A stretch of 64,000 nt of DNA from Cohaesibacter marisflavi (GCF_900115225.1 NZ_FOVR01000018.1:23424-87423); one strand, 5' to 3'; positions 1 through 9,570 are shown, counted from the first letter of the stretch. Made by a program: numbers and translations. Notes: generated from the sequence alone by a model not told the origin.

Positions 1-99
1 GGGACCGAAGATGGGGAGGAGCTAGCGCACGCCAGTGCCTAGGACTCGGGAATCAGCAGGCGGATGGAGGCTTCCAGCCGCAGGATTAGGAGAAGAGTG
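1..99 (+). other. Window edge and leader of the Mop operon
   Basis: Frame 1 is open from the window edge to a TAG at 40-42 and could be the last 13 residues of an upstream gene, but this is too short to judge. The rest is the leader of the aldehyde oxidoreductase gene, with a Shine-Dalgarno AGGAG at about 88-92. I see no clear molybdenum-cofactor riboswitch fold in what is visible; the promoter may lie outside the window. Confidence 0.3.
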
Positions 100-2853
100 A
101 TGAAAAGAATACAACTGAACGTCAACGGAGTGGACCGCTGGGTCGTTGCCGAACCACAGGCCTCTCTTGCTGATGTATTGCGCAAGCAGATGATGCTGAC
201 CGGCTGCAAGGTCTGCTGTGATGATGGGCAATGCGGTTCGTGTACCGTTATCATTGATGACAAGCCAATCCGGTCTTGTAACAAGAAAATCGGCGATGTG
301 CGCGAAGGTGCCAGAATTACGACCATCGAAGGCGTTGGCACTCCGGGGAACCTGCATCCGATCCAGATTGCATGGATGACCCATGGTGGCGCCCAGTGTG
401 GTATCTGCACGTCTGGCTTTATCATGTCGTCAAAGGCCTTGTTGGAAAAGAACATCAATCCGACGCGGGAAGAAGTGCGCAAATGGTTCAACCGCAACCG
501 TAATCTTTGTCGTTGCACAGGCTACAAGCCACTTGTTGATGCAGTCATGGATGCTGCAGCCGTCATGCGCGGCGAAAAGACCGTTGCCCAGATCATGCCG
601 AAGCCCAAGGAAGACGGCTCCATTCTGGGGACCTCCCATATCCGCCCATCGGCAGAAGCCAAGGTAACCGGTACATGGGATTTCGGTGCGGATATTGCCC
701 TGCGTATGCCTGAAGGTACGTTGCGTCTGGCTCTTGTTCAGGCCGAAATTCCTCATGGCTTGATCAAAGGCATCAACACTGCTGAAGCAGAAGCCATGCC
801 GGGTGTCGAAAAGGTCATTACTTGGAAAGACGTCAAGGGGCGTAACGCCATCACAGGGCTTATCACCTTCCCCGATAACAAGGGTGACGGATGGGATCGT
901 CCGATCCTTTGCAAGGATAAAATCTTCCAGTTCGGTGACGCTATCGCCATCGTGGCGGCTGATACCGAAGACCATGCACGGGCAGCGGCCAAAAAGGTGA
1001 AAGTCGATGTCGAGGCCCTGCCAGCCTATATGTCTGGCTTTGCTGCTTTGGCTCCGGATGCCATTGAAATCCATCCGGGCACACCAAACGCCTATTATGA
1101 GCAGGGGGTTGTCAAAGGCGAAGATACCAAACCGCTGTTGGCTAGCTCTTCCGCTCTTGTCGATATTACCACCTATTGCAGCCGCCAGCCGCATCTGCAT
1201 CTGGAGCCGGATTGCGGTGAAGCCTATGTAGATGAAGATGGCGTTCTGACCATCCTGTCAAAATCCATCGGCGTGCATCTGCATCATGCCATGATCTGTC
1301 CGGGGCTTGGTCTTGAGCCTGACAAACTGCGCCTGATCCAGAACCCGACCGGGGGTACCTTCGGATATAAATTCTCTCCCACCATGGAGGCCCTTCTGGG
1401 AGCGGCAGCTCTAGCTACCGGCAAGCCTGTATCTTTGGTGTATGACCAGTACCAGAACATCACATATACAGGGAAACGCAGCCCGGTTAACATCAATATC
1501 AAATTGGGTTGTGACGACAATGGCAAGCTAACAGCCATGGAAACCGACTGGTGGCTTGATCATGGTCCTTATTCCGAGTTTGGCGATCTGGTTACCCTGC
1601 GTCAGGCCCAGTTTACCGGGGCGGGCTATCATCTGGAGAATATCCGCGGCAAGGGGCTTACCGTGGCAACTAACCATGCATGGGGATCGGCCTTCCGTGG
1701 CTATGGGTCTCCACAGGCCTTCCTGGCATCTGAAACCGCCATTGATATTCTGGCTGAAAAGATGGGCGAGGATCCGTTCGAGTTTCGCTATAAAAACCTC
1801 TACAGCGAAAATTCGACCACACCAACCGGCCAGAAACCCGAGGTTCTGGTTCTGCCTCAGTTGTTTGACATGCTGCGGCCGAAATATGAAGAAGCCAAGA
1901 AACGCTGCGCAGAGCTCTCTACCGATGAGGTAAAACGTGGTGTCGGTATTGCTCTGGGTATCTATGGCTGCGGTCTGGATGGTCCGGACAGCTCCAATGC
2001 CCGCGCGGAACTGACCAAGGATGGCGTCACTATCTACAATGCCTGGGAAGATCACGGACAGGGGGCTGACCTTGGTACGCTGACCATGGCGCATGAAGTG
2101 CTGCGTCCTACCGGTATTACACCGGAACAGATTTCTCTGGTGATGAATGATACCAATGGTCCGAATTCAGGTCCTGCTGGCGGTAGCCGCTCCAATGTCT
2201 TTACTGGCAATGCAACCCGCGTTGCAGCAGAAATGCTACTCAATGCAATGAGAAAAGAGGATGGTAGCTATCGCACCTATGAAGAAATGGTCGCCGATGG
2301 CATTCCGCTTGTCTATGACGGCAACTGGGTGGCTGCGGCCTGTACAGACTGTTCGTCTGAAACCGGTCAGGGCGATCCTTTCCCGGTCTACATGTATGAA
2401 GTCTTCATGCCTGAGGTCGAGGTCGAAGTCGAAACCGGTGAAGTCAAGGTGGTCAAATTCACCACCTCGGTAGATGTCGGCACAATCATCAACAAGGCAA
2501 CCGTTGACGGCCAGATCTATGGTGGCCTAGCGCAGGGGATCGGGCTGGCCCTATCCGAAGATTTCGAGGATCTGGAGCTTCATACCAATCTGATGGATTG
2601 CGGTATTCCGTATCCGAAGGATATCCCTGACGACATCGAGATCCTGTATCTGGAAACGCCGCGTCCTGATGGACCATTCGGCGCAGCAGGTGTCGGGGAA
2701 GCGCCTTTGACTGCTGCTCATCCGGCGATCCTGAACGCCATCTACAATGCTTGTGGTGTTCGCATCTTCCGTGTTCCGGCTCTGCCAGAAATTATCAGAA
2801 CCGAACTCGAAGCAAAGGCAGCAAGGGAAAAAGCCCCTAAAGAGCTGGCCTGA
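100..2853 (+). CDS. mop: Mop-type molybdenum aldehyde oxidoreductase (xanthine oxidase family)
   Basis: A 917-residue single-chain molybdenum hydroxylase that should oxidise aldehydes to carboxylic acids in the cytoplasm. The N-terminal plant-type [2Fe-2S] domain has C40, C45, C48 and C60, and the second [2Fe-2S] domain has C100, C103, C137 and C139; these numbers equal those I know for Desulfovibrio gigas Mop (907 residues). There is no FAD domain. The molybdopterin part carries GGTFGYKFSPT and AFRGYGSPQAF, and the catalytic glutamate lies in GVGEAPLT at about residue 867. The ATG at 100 is preferred over 64 because AGGAG precedes it by seven bases and because the Cys numbering then fits. 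It is first in an operon with seven accessory genes. Family and fold are certain; the substrate is not known. Confidence 0.93.
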   Translation: MKRIQLNVNGVDRWVVAEPQASLADVLRKQMMLTGCKVCCDDGQCGSCTVIIDDKPIRSCNKKIGDVREGARITTIEGVGTPGNLHPIQIAWMTHGGAQCGICTSGFIMSSKALLEKNINPTREEVRKWFNRNRNLCRCTGYKPLVDAVMDAAAVMRGEKTVAQIMPKPKEDGSILGTSHIRPSAEAKVTGTWDFGADIALRMPEGTLRLALVQAEIPHGLIKGINTAEAEAMPGVEKVITWKDVKGRNAITGLITFPDNKGDGWDRPILCKDKIFQFGDAIAIVAADTEDHARAAAKKVKVDVEALPAYMSGFAALAPDAIEIHPGTPNAYYEQGVVKGEDTKPLLASSSALVDITTYCSRQPHLHLEPDCGEAYVDEDGVLTILSKSIGVHLHHAMICPGLGLEPDKLRLIQNPTGGTFGYKFSPTMEALLGAAALATGKPVSLVYDQYQNITYTGKRSPVNINIKLGCDDNGKLTAMETDWWLDHGPYSEFGDLVTLRQAQFTGAGYHLENIRGKGLTVATNHAWGSAFRGYGSPQAFLASETAIDILAEKMGEDPFEFRYKNLYSENSTTPTGQKPEVLVLPQLFDMLRPKYEEAKKRCAELSTDEVKRGVGIALGIYGCGLDGPDSSNARAELTKDGVTIYNAWEDHGQGADLGTLTMAHEVLRPTGITPEQISLVMNDTNGPNSGPAGGSRSNVFTGNATRVAAEMLLNAMRKEDGSYRTYEEMVADGIPLVYDGNWVAAACTDCSSETGQGDPFPVYMYEVFMPEVEVEVETGEVKVVKFTTSVDVGTIINKATVDGQIYGGLAQGIGLALSEDFEDLELHTNLMDCGIPYPKDIPDDIEILYLETPRPDGPFGAAGVGEAPLTAAHPAILNAIYNACGVRIFRVPALPEIIRTELEAKAAREKAPKELA

Positions 2854-3017
2854 GCCTGAAACGAAGCAGCATGGCATTTCCTCTTACAATGCCATGCATG
2901 CTTCTGGTGGGCGCGGGACCGGGTATGCCTCTTATCCGGCCCTGCACCTCTGACATCAAACTGGCTGGACCGGATTCTTCAGGCCCGGCAATAGAGACAG
3001 ATGAACGGGGCATCAAA

Positions 3018-5357
3018 ATGGATAGCGATCAGGTAAAGCTTCTGGAAGCAAGATGCATTGAGGAACAACCTCCTGCTTGCGAGGTGACTTGTCCCCTACG
3101 CGTCGATGTGAGGTCAATGTTGGCCAAGGTTAAGGAAGGGGATTTCCCCGCAGCATTTGCGCTTTATTGCCTTTATGTGCCTTTTCCTGCCATTCTCGGA
3201 CATATATGCGATCATCCATGTGAAGAAGGGTGCCGTCGGGCAGAAGCCGGTGGGGCGGTGCGCATTTCCCAGATTGAGCGGACCCTTGTCGAGGAAAGCT
3301 GTTCCACTTTGCGTCGGCAGGCACAAAGAATCGCCAAACCCAAAAAGATTGCCATCGTGGGGGCAGGGTTGTCGGGGCTGACGGCTGCCTTCGATCTGGC
3401 TATGAAGGGGCACAGGATCACCGTTCTGGAAGCGGACGCCCATCCGCTCGAACGGTTGCATCATGAATATGACCCCGCCATTCTCCCGCCTTCTGCCATT
3501 GCTCTTGATCTGGGCAGTCTCACTTCGCTCGGGGTTGATATCCGTTGCCAATGCAGGGTGACTGGCGGAGAGGGCCCGATGGGTCTTGCAAGCCTGATCG
3601 AAGACCATGACGCCGTTCTGCTTGCTCTTGGACCCGGAGTCGCAACGGCCTTTGCTCCGACCATCCGACTGAGTGACAATGGGCGCATCGAGATCGATCC
3701 CGAAAGCCGTGCGACCAGCCATCCGAAAGTCTTCGGTGGCGGCTATCATGGCGCGTTGGGCGAGGTCTATTCACCTGTTCGGTCCATCTATGATGGAAGG
3801 CGGGCCGCTGGTTCCATAGACAGGTTCCTGCAAGGGGCTTCCTTGACGGCAAATCGAGATAGCACGGCTGCGGCAACCTCTTGCCTTTATGTCAATGTCG
3901 ATGCACATCCGCCCGTTCCTCCCGTCGAGGCCGCAAACAGCATAATTGGATACACCCCTGATGAAGCCATAGCAGAGGCGGAACGGTGTTTTCCGTGTAA
4001 TTGCCTGGAATGCACAAAAGCCTGCGCTTATCTTGCCCACTACAAGACCTATCCCAAACGCGCGGTGCGCGAGATTCATAACAATCTCAGCATCGTCATG
4101 GGCAACCGTAAGGCCAACCGGATGATTGACAGCTGCACGCTCTGCGGTTTGTGTGAGACGGTGTGCCCCACGGATCTGGCTATGGGGGATGTCTGTCTTG
4201 AAGCACGTCGTGAGATGGTTGATAGCGGCCACATGCCCGCTTCTCATCACGACTTCGCCTTGCGTGACATGGCGGACAGCCGGTCACATCGCTCTGCCTT
4301 CATGCGCCATCAACCCGGCCATGACAAAAGTGCTTATCTTTTCTTCCCCGGTTGCCAGTTGGCCGCTTCCGCTCCTTATCAGGTGCAAGGGCTCTATCTG
4401 CATCTTGGTGCAATAGTATCCGGAGGGGTTGGATTGATGATGGATTGCTGTGGTGCGCCTGCCTACTGGGCCGGACGCACAGCACTGCATGATGAAGTTT
4501 TGGCACATCTGCGTGCAAGCTGGGAAAGCTGTGGCAAGCCGGAGATCATCACGGCTTGCTCGACCTGTCTGTCCATGTTCAAGAAGGCCATGCCAGACCT
4601 TCCTGTGCGGTCGCTCTGGCCTTTGCTCGCGAAAAGCCCGTTGCCAACAAAGGCAAGGGCTGTGCCGGATGGCACCGTGTTTGCCATTCATGATCCCTGC
4701 ACTGGGCGTCACGAGACAGAAATCCATGCTGCTGTGCGCTCCCTAGCTGCAGATACCGGGCTGACGATACGAGAGATTTCTGGTCCGGAAAAGACGACCT
4801 GCTGCGGTTATGGCGGTTTGGTATCCTTTGCCAATCGTGAGGTAGCGGACGCCATTGTTGATCAAAGAGCTGCAGAGCTTTCCGAGGATTATTTGGCCTA
4901 TTGTGCCATGTGTCGGGACAATTTTGCCCGACGGGGGAAGAGATCTGCACACCTGCTCGATTTCCTGTTTCCATCTGAAGATGGAGCCGATCCGGCGGCC
5001 CGTCCAGACCCGGGCTTCTCCAATCGCCGGGACAATAGAGCCCGCTTGAAGGCCAGATTGCTGCGTGAACTATGGGGGGAAAGCATGCAAGAGCAAGATC
5101 CTGAGTGGACTATTCTAATTTCAGATGACGTCCGGGTTGATATGGAGCGCAAGCTGATCCTCGATGACGAAGTGCGCGAGGTCGTGGCTCATGCGGAAAC
5201 ATCAGGACAGAAACTGAAGGACAGGAAAAGCGGGCATATGATCGCGACTCTGCGCACAGGGCCGGTAAGCACTTGGGTGGAATATGAACTCACAGATGAG
5301 GGGGCGCTCATCCACCGCGCCTATGGGCATCGTATGGATGTGGAGGTGCAAAAATGA
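3018..5357 (+). CDS. Flavin / [4Fe-4S] / double CCG-domain oxidoreductase (DVU_1558-like)
   Basis: A 779-residue multi-centre redox protein. From the N-terminus it shows a GltD-like cysteine domain (CEVTCP near residue 22, CDHPCEEGC near 70), an FAD-binding GAGLSG motif near 114, a short flavoprotein remainder, Cys-rich motifs CFPCNCLECTKAC near 322 and CTLCGLCETVCP near 373, and two HdrB/HdrD-like CCG domains (DCCGAP and TCCGYGG, each followed by CxxC) near 440-650. About 90 unassigned residues follow. The second Rossmann domain that normally binds NAD(P)H seems absent, since the FAD segment runs straight into the DAVLLALG and VFGGGYHG elements. CCG domains typically bind noncubane [4Fe-4S] clusters that act on disulfides. 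The start at 3018 is chosen because homology begins there; the frame is open from 2871. In Desulfovibrio the equivalent gene also follows mop. Confidence 0.8.
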   Translation: MDSDQVKLLEARCIEEQPPACEVTCPLRVDVRSMLAKVKEGDFPAAFALYCLYVPFPAILGHICDHPCEEGCRRAEAGGAVRISQIERTLVEESCSTLRRQAQRIAKPKKIAIVGAGLSGLTAAFDLAMKGHRITVLEADAHPLERLHHEYDPAILPPSAIALDLGSLTSLGVDIRCQCRVTGGEGPMGLASLIEDHDAVLLALGPGVATAFAPTIRLSDNGRIEIDPESRATSHPKVFGGGYHGALGEVYSPVRSIYDGRRAAGSIDRFLQGASLTANRDSTAAATSCLYVNVDAHPPVPPVEAANSIIGYTPDEAIAEAERCFPCNCLECTKACAYLAHYKTYPKRAVREIHNNLSIVMGNRKANRMIDSCTLCGLCETVCPTDLAMGDVCLEARREMVDSGHMPASHHDFALRDMADSRSHRSAFMRHQPGHDKSAYLFFPGCQLAASAPYQVQGLYLHLGAIVSGGVGLMMDCCGAPAYWAGRTALHDEVLAHLRASWESCGKPEIITACSTCLSMFKKAMPDLPVRSLWPLLAKSPLPTKARAVPDGTVFAIHDPCTGRHETEIHAAVRSLAADTGLTIREISGPEKTTCCGYGGLVSFANREVADAIVDQRAAELSEDYLAYCAMCRDNFARRGKRSAHLLDFLFPSEDGADPAARPDPGFSNRRDNRARLKARLLRELWGESMQEQDPEWTILISDDVRVDMERKLILDDEVREVVAHAETSGQKLKDRKSGHMIATLRTGPVSTWVEYELTDEGALIHRAYGHRMDVEVQK

Positions 5358-5572
5358 CTTCTCCCAAGGAACAAGAGACCCCGCATTTGGACGATCTACT
5401 CTGTGCGAGATGCGAAACTCCGCTCCAGCAGGGAAAGGTCATTGCCAGCTATATGGGGCAGACCTTTCCGGTGGATCTTCCCGTCTGCCCAACATGCGGC
5501 TTTGTCTATATTTCTGAAGATCTGGCTTATGGCCGCATGTTGAAAGTCGAACAGGCTTTGGAGGACAAATGA
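5354..5572 (+). CDS. Small Cys-rich redox protein (DVU_1557-like)
   Basis: A 72-residue protein whose ATG overlaps the previous stop (ATGA), so translation is probably coupled. It has two CxxC pairs, CARC and CPTCG, in the manner of a zinc ribbon or rubredoxin-like iron site, and a 'Y-[IV]-[SE]-E-[DE]-L' tail typical of small metal-binding proteins. No enzyme function can be read from it. Its constant place next to the flavin/CCG protein suggests a redox partner or a zinc-binding helper. The family label is from memory of NCBI naming. Confidence 0.7.
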   Translation: MTSPKEQETPHLDDLLCARCETPLQQGKVIASYMGQTFPVDLPVCPTCGFVYISEDLAYGRMLKVEQALEDK

Positions 5573-6360
5573 AGATCAACGGCCCTCATGGCGTAATGGA
5601 TTCTGTCACCAGACAGGCTGCGGGTCAGCATGCCAGTGGGTGCGCGGGCCTCTTTGGCTATGGTCTTGTCACGGACAGAAATGGCGATCCAATAAGCCCT
5701 GGTGGGCTGCGGATGACTGGTGAGCTTCTTGATCGGGCTGGCTTTGCTATCGCAGATCATGTGGTCGATGTGGGATGCGGGCAGGGGCGCAGTCTGGGAG
5801 TCATGATCCGCCGCGGATTGAATGTGGTGGGTGTCGACACGGATGCGGCCCCGCTCGCGATGGCCCGCAATCTGTTCCCCAACGTGGATCTGTTCTGCTG
5901 CAGTGGTGCAGCCATGCCGATTGATAACGAAGCCATGGATGGGGTGCTATCTGAATGCGTGTTGACAGTCATGCCGGATCACCGGGCCGCGCTGGCTGAA
6001 TGGTTCAGGGTTTTACGAGCAGGGGGCAAACTAGCCTTGTGCGATGTATATGCCCGAAATCCGGACATGTCCCTATGGGATGAAAGGGCGATCCGCCTTT
6101 TATCGGCGGATAGAGTGAGAAAGGCCATCGGAACGGCAGGCTTTCAGCTGCTGTATTTTGAGGATAGATCTGAATGTCTGCGCAACTTTGTGGCCCGTTT
6201 CATTTTCCGGTTTGGTTCCCTTGACGCCTTGTGGGGAGATGCTCGAACCAGTGCCCAGATGCATGCCTTGAAGCCCGGATACTATATGGCCATTGCGGTC
6301 AAGCCCATTGATCGTCCTGCGAATACCAATCGGGCCAACAGTCAGGAGGCAATAACATGA
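5569..6360 (+). CDS. Class I SAM-dependent methyltransferase (DVU_1556-like)
   Basis: A 263-residue methyltransferase. The SAM-binding motif I is VVDVGCGQGRSLGV near residues 64-77, followed by an acidic residue at the end of strand beta-2 (VVGVDTDAAP), and a later VLRAGGKLALCDVY typical of the UbiE/Coq5-like fold. Its ATG overlaps the stop of the preceding gene. It belongs to the Mop-associated set also seen in Desulfovibrio. Its methyl acceptor is unknown; a biosynthetic intermediate made by the radical SAM and CoA-ligase genes of this operon is an inference only. Confidence 0.82.
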   Translation: MKINGPHGVMDSVTRQAAGQHASGCAGLFGYGLVTDRNGDPISPGGLRMTGELLDRAGFAIADHVVDVGCGQGRSLGVMIRRGLNVVGVDTDAAPLAMARNLFPNVDLFCCSGAAMPIDNEAMDGVLSECVLTVMPDHRAALAEWFRVLRAGGKLALCDVYARNPDMSLWDERAIRLLSADRVRKAIGTAGFQLLYFEDRSECLRNFVARFIFRFGSLDALWGDARTSAQMHALKPGYYMAIAVKPIDRPANTNRANSQEAIT

Positions 6361-6845
6361 CAGAAGACTCCTTTCGCGTAGCTGAGTTGCTGCTCGCCGA
6401 TCTCAAATGCAGTCACATCATGATGATACTGGCGTTGGAAGCCGCAGGTCGACAGGATCCAGATCTCGTTCGCGCCATGTCTGGCCTTGCTGTTGGCATG
6501 GGGCAGGGCATGACGTGCGGCATTCTTTCTGCCGGTTCTTGCGTTGTTGGCATGCTGGTGGGTAAGGCCGGTGAGGATGAAAGTGAAGACAGTCGCTTTG
6601 TCGATATTCTTGAAGAGTTCGGTGGTTGGTTCAAGCATCGATGCACAGAGGAGTATGGCGGTTGTAATTGCAGCGACATCATGCAGTTTGACATGAATTT
6701 GAAAGCCCGGCGTTGCCCCGCTCTGATCGCTGAAAGCTGGCAGAAACTCAACGAAATACTCAACCGCTATGACGTCGATATCGCTCACCCGCCACGCGGA
6801 AGTGAGACCTGCGAGGATACTGGCGCATTGGAGTTCCTGTCATGA
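6357..6845 (+). CDS. C-GCAxxG-C-C family redox protein (DVU_1555-like)
   Basis: A 162-residue protein with the cysteine spacing of the C_GCAxxG_C_C family: a Cys near residue 18 (LKCSH), a glycine-rich MTCGILSAGSCVVG near 53-66 in place of the canonical GCAxxG, and a Cys cluster RCTEEYGGCNCSDI near 98-111. Family members are thought to bind redox or metal centres, but few have been characterised. The gene overlaps its neighbours on both sides by four bases, so it is part of one co-translated block. Confidence 0.78.
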   Translation: MTEDSFRVAELLLADLKCSHIMMILALEAAGRQDPDLVRAMSGLAVGMGQGMTCGILSAGSCVVGMLVGKAGEDESEDSRFVDILEEFGGWFKHRCTEEYGGCNCSDIMQFDMNLKARRCPALIAESWQKLNEILNRYDVDIAHPPRGSETCEDTGALEFLS

Positions 6846-8029
6846 TGGATCTTGCGCAAACCGATACCCTTGAAAGGCCAGCATCGAGAAACAAACATGA
6901 GGCACCAATTGCGGCTGTCATTCTGTCTGCCGGGCTTTCGTCGCGCATGGGTGCTTTCAAACCGCTGTTGCCCTTTGGTGATGGCACTGTGCTCAGACAT
7001 GTTGTGCAGGTGGCGCGCCAAGCTGGTGCCGAACCTGTTCATGTCGTGATCGGGCATAAAGCCAAGGAACTCCGTTCCCATGTCGAGAGTATCGGGGCGG
7101 TAGCGGTGTATAATCGGGATTATGAGAGCGGCATGTTCAGTTCTATCAAGGCTGGCATTGCGTCCTTGCCCCAAATGGTTGCTGGCTGTCTGTTGATGCC
7201 AGTTGATATTCCGCTGGTCAGGCCGACCACTCTGAAGCGGGTTATGGCAAAAGCCCGCCATGCTGATGCTTTATTGGTTCATCCGGTTTTTGATGGCCTA
7301 ATCGGTCACCCGCCTTTCATCGCTAGGGGCCTCTTTGAAGGTCTGCTGGCAGGGGATGGACAAGAGGGGGGGGCAGCCTCGATCCTGTCGCGCCATGCGT
7401 CGGAAACAATCGCCGTATTTGATAGTGGTTGCCTCAGGGACATGGACTATCCCGAAGAGCATGCAGAACAGCTGGCGGTTCTCCAAAACCACCATTTGCC
7501 CGATGAGCGTGAATGTGAAGCCCTGTTTGATGCGGCTGGAACGCCACAATCCGTCCGTCGTCATGGGCAAGCTGTCGCCAAATTGGCCAATTTACTGGCA
7601 AGCGGACTTCTCGAACATAAGCAGGATCTGGACATGGGACAGATCACGGCTGGAGCCCTGTTGCATGATATCGCAAAGGGCCGACCTCAACACGCTTCTC
7701 TAGGAGCGGAATTGCTCGCCGAATGGGGATTTCCCGCGCTCCATAATATAGTTGGGCAACACATGGCCTTGGCAAATGGATATCAGCGTCTTGATGAAAT
7801 CGCACTGGTCTATCTCGCTGACAAGCTTGTCTCCGGGGAGGAAATCGTTGGCCTTGAACAGCGCTTCGCTCCGGCATTTGTGCGATTTGCCGATCAACCG
7901 GACGCGTTGGCTGGTGTGCGCAAGCGGCTCAGCGATGCCCTTGCCATTGTGGCTGCCATCAATACTTTGGGGGGCGATGTTCCCGGTGTGCCGATTGAAA
8001 TCAGGAATATGTTGGAGGCTGCATCATGA
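6842..8029 (+). CDS. MobA/MocA-like nucleotidyltransferase fused to an HD domain (DVU_1551-like)
   Basis: A 395-residue two-domain protein. The first about 200 residues are an NTP transferase of the MobA/MocA/IspD type with AVILSAGLSSRMGAFKPLLP near residues 27-46 and a metal-binding MPVDIP near 120. The second half is an HD-type domain with ALLHDIAKGRPQH near 273 and a later GQH motif. MocA and MobA attach CMP or GMP to molybdopterin, so a role in finishing or exchanging the cofactor of the Mop enzyme is a natural inference. The HD part suggests a phosphohydrolase or nucleotide-sensing activity. Start is ATG overlapping the previous stop. Confidence 0.82.
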   Translation: MMDLAQTDTLERPASRNKHEAPIAAVILSAGLSSRMGAFKPLLPFGDGTVLRHVVQVARQAGAEPVHVVIGHKAKELRSHVESIGAVAVYNRDYESGMFSSIKAGIASLPQMVAGCLLMPVDIPLVRPTTLKRVMAKARHADALLVHPVFDGLIGHPPFIARGLFEGLLAGDGQEGGAASILSRHASETIAVFDSGCLRDMDYPEEHAEQLAVLQNHHLPDERECEALFDAAGTPQSVRRHGQAVAKLANLLASGLLEHKQDLDMGQITAGALLHDIAKGRPQHASLGAELLAEWGFPALHNIVGQHMALANGYQRLDEIALVYLADKLVSGEEIVGLEQRFAPAFVRFADQPDALAGVRKRLSDALAIVAAINTLGGDVPGVPIEIRNMLEAAS

Positions 8030-9570
8030 CCTATTCCGACAGTCGTATGGTTCTCGGCACAACAGAAAGCGTTTGCCCGGATTGTCTCAAAACCGTTTCT
8101 GCGATCCGCTATGCCGAGGGCGACACCGTCTATCTTGAGAAAAGCTGCCCAGAACATGGAACGGTAAGCACGCCTATCTGGCGTGGTCTCAAAAGCTACT
8201 TCCTTTGGGACAAAGCTCCGCGGAACCAGTCGCAGATTCTCAATCCGGCGACGTCGGTCGATAAGGGGTGTCCCCATGATTGCGGCATATGCTCCGACCA
8301 TCAGCAGCAAAGCTGTTGTGTTTTGCTCGAAGTGACGTCTCGCTGCAATATCGCTTGCCCCTTCTGCTTTGCTTCGGCAGAGCGGGAAGGCAAAGATGTG
8401 TCTATGCATACCATAAACAAGTGGCTTGACACACTGATGGAACGGGCCGGAGGTAGAGTGCATATCCAGCTTTCCGGAGGAGAGCCGACGGTGCGTGACG
8501 ATTTGCCCGAAATCATAGCGCTTGTCCGCTCAAAGGGCTTTTCTTTTGTTCAGCTCAACACCAACGGTTTAAGGCTTTCAAAGGATCCTGATTATGTCCG
8601 AGCATTGGCTGATGCGGGTTTAGACTGTGTCTTCCTACAATTTGATGGCGTGTCTGATGCTGTTCACAAAGCCATGCGCGGTGCAAAGTTGGCACGCATC
8701 AAGGAAGATGCCATTGCTGCTTGTGAAAAGGCGCATATTGGCGTGGTGTTGGTGCCGACACTCGTGCCGGGTGTCAATACCGATCAAATTGGCGCAATCG
8801 TTGACTATGCCAAAGCCCATATGCCGACTGTTCGCGCAGTGCATTTTCAACCTGTGAGCTATTTTGGCCGGACACCGGAGCCTCCCCGTCCGGAGACCCG
8901 TTTCACGCTGCCGGAAGTCATGGATGCACTGATCTCTCATGAGAAGGGAGGAATTTCTCTTTATGATTTCCATCCGGGATCTGCGGAAAATCCTTTCTGT
9001 TCCTTCAGTGGTCGCTTTGTCGTTGAGGAGGATGGGCGCTTGGTCCCTGATCAGGTTGCTCAGTCATCCTGCTGTTCGGCAGGTGAAGATACGGGTGGGG
9101 CAGCCAGCCAGTCCTGTGGGTGTGGTGTGCCGGGAGAGGATCTGCTCGTCCGGCCGCCGGAAACAGAAATCGAGCATGAGCAAGAAGGATGTCGCTGTTC
9201 GTCCGGGAACGAGCCGGAGCCTGCCAAGTCCAGTTGTTGTCCTGGCCCTGATGCTCAGAAAGAAGCTGTGCCTGGTGCCGATGTGGCGCGCGCGCGTCGC
9301 TATGTTGCTGACCAGTGGAGCTGTGCAGATGAGGAGGATGATACCGACGATCCCTCTTTTGCTGCTTTTGATGCCGTGCTGAAGCGGCGTGCCCGCACGT
9401 TGGGACTGTCGGCGATGGTTTTTCAGGATGCATGGACGCTAGATCTGGAGCGTCTGCGCCAATGCTACATTCATGTCATGATGCCTGACCAGAAGGCTGT
9501 GCCTTTTTGTGCATTCAATCTTACGGATCGGGAAGGGCGTTCGCTCTACCGGAAGGAGGAGGGATGCTGA
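8026..9570 (+). CDS. trsS: Radical SAM protein with Cys-rich insertion (TrsS-like)
   Basis: A 514-residue radical SAM protein. The cluster-binding CNIACPFCF motif gives C107, C111 and C114; a GGEPTVRDDLP element for SAM binding follows at about residue 149. Upstream are extra metal-binding cysteines (CPDC near 18; CPHDCGIC near 83; CC near 98), a layout resembling the MJ0619/tetraether-synthase group. After the barrel lies a hydrophilic insertion of about 90 residues (about 345-435) with nine cysteines in CC, CGC and CRC patterns. NCBI uses the name 'radical SAM (seleno)protein TrsS' for this family, recalled from memory; in this gene all such positions are Cys and there is no in-frame TGA. 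It overlaps the genes on both sides. The reaction is unknown. Confidence 0.82.
   Translation: MTYSDSRMVLGTTESVCPDCLKTVSAIRYAEGDTVYLEKSCPEHGTVSTPIWRGLKSYFLWDKAPRNQSQILNPATSVDKGCPHDCGICSDHQQQSCCVLLEVTSRCNIACPFCFASAEREGKDVSMHTINKWLDTLMERAGGRVHIQLSGGEPTVRDDLPEIIALVRSKGFSFVQLNTNGLRLSKDPDYVRALADAGLDCVFLQFDGVSDAVHKAMRGAKLARIKEDAIAACEKAHIGVVLVPTLVPGVNTDQIGAIVDYAKAHMPTVRAVHFQPVSYFGRTPEPPRPETRFTLPEVMDALISHEKGGISLYDFHPGSAENPFCSFSGRFVVEEDGRLVPDQVAQSSCCSAGEDTGGAASQSCGCGVPGEDLLVRPPETEIEHEQEGCRCSSGNEPEPAKSSCCPGPDAQKEAVPGADVARARRYVADQWSCADEEDDTDDPSFAAFDAVLKRRARTLGLSAMVFQDAWTLDLERLRQCYIHVMMPDQKAVPFCAFNLTDREGRSLYRKEEGC

Noticed and set aside
1..99. Molybdenum-cofactor riboswitch before mop
   Set aside because: Only 99 bases are visible and I could not build the required helices.
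8026..9570. Selenocysteine codon in the radical SAM gene
   Set aside because: The frame is complete without an in-frame TGA, so all candidate positions are Cys.
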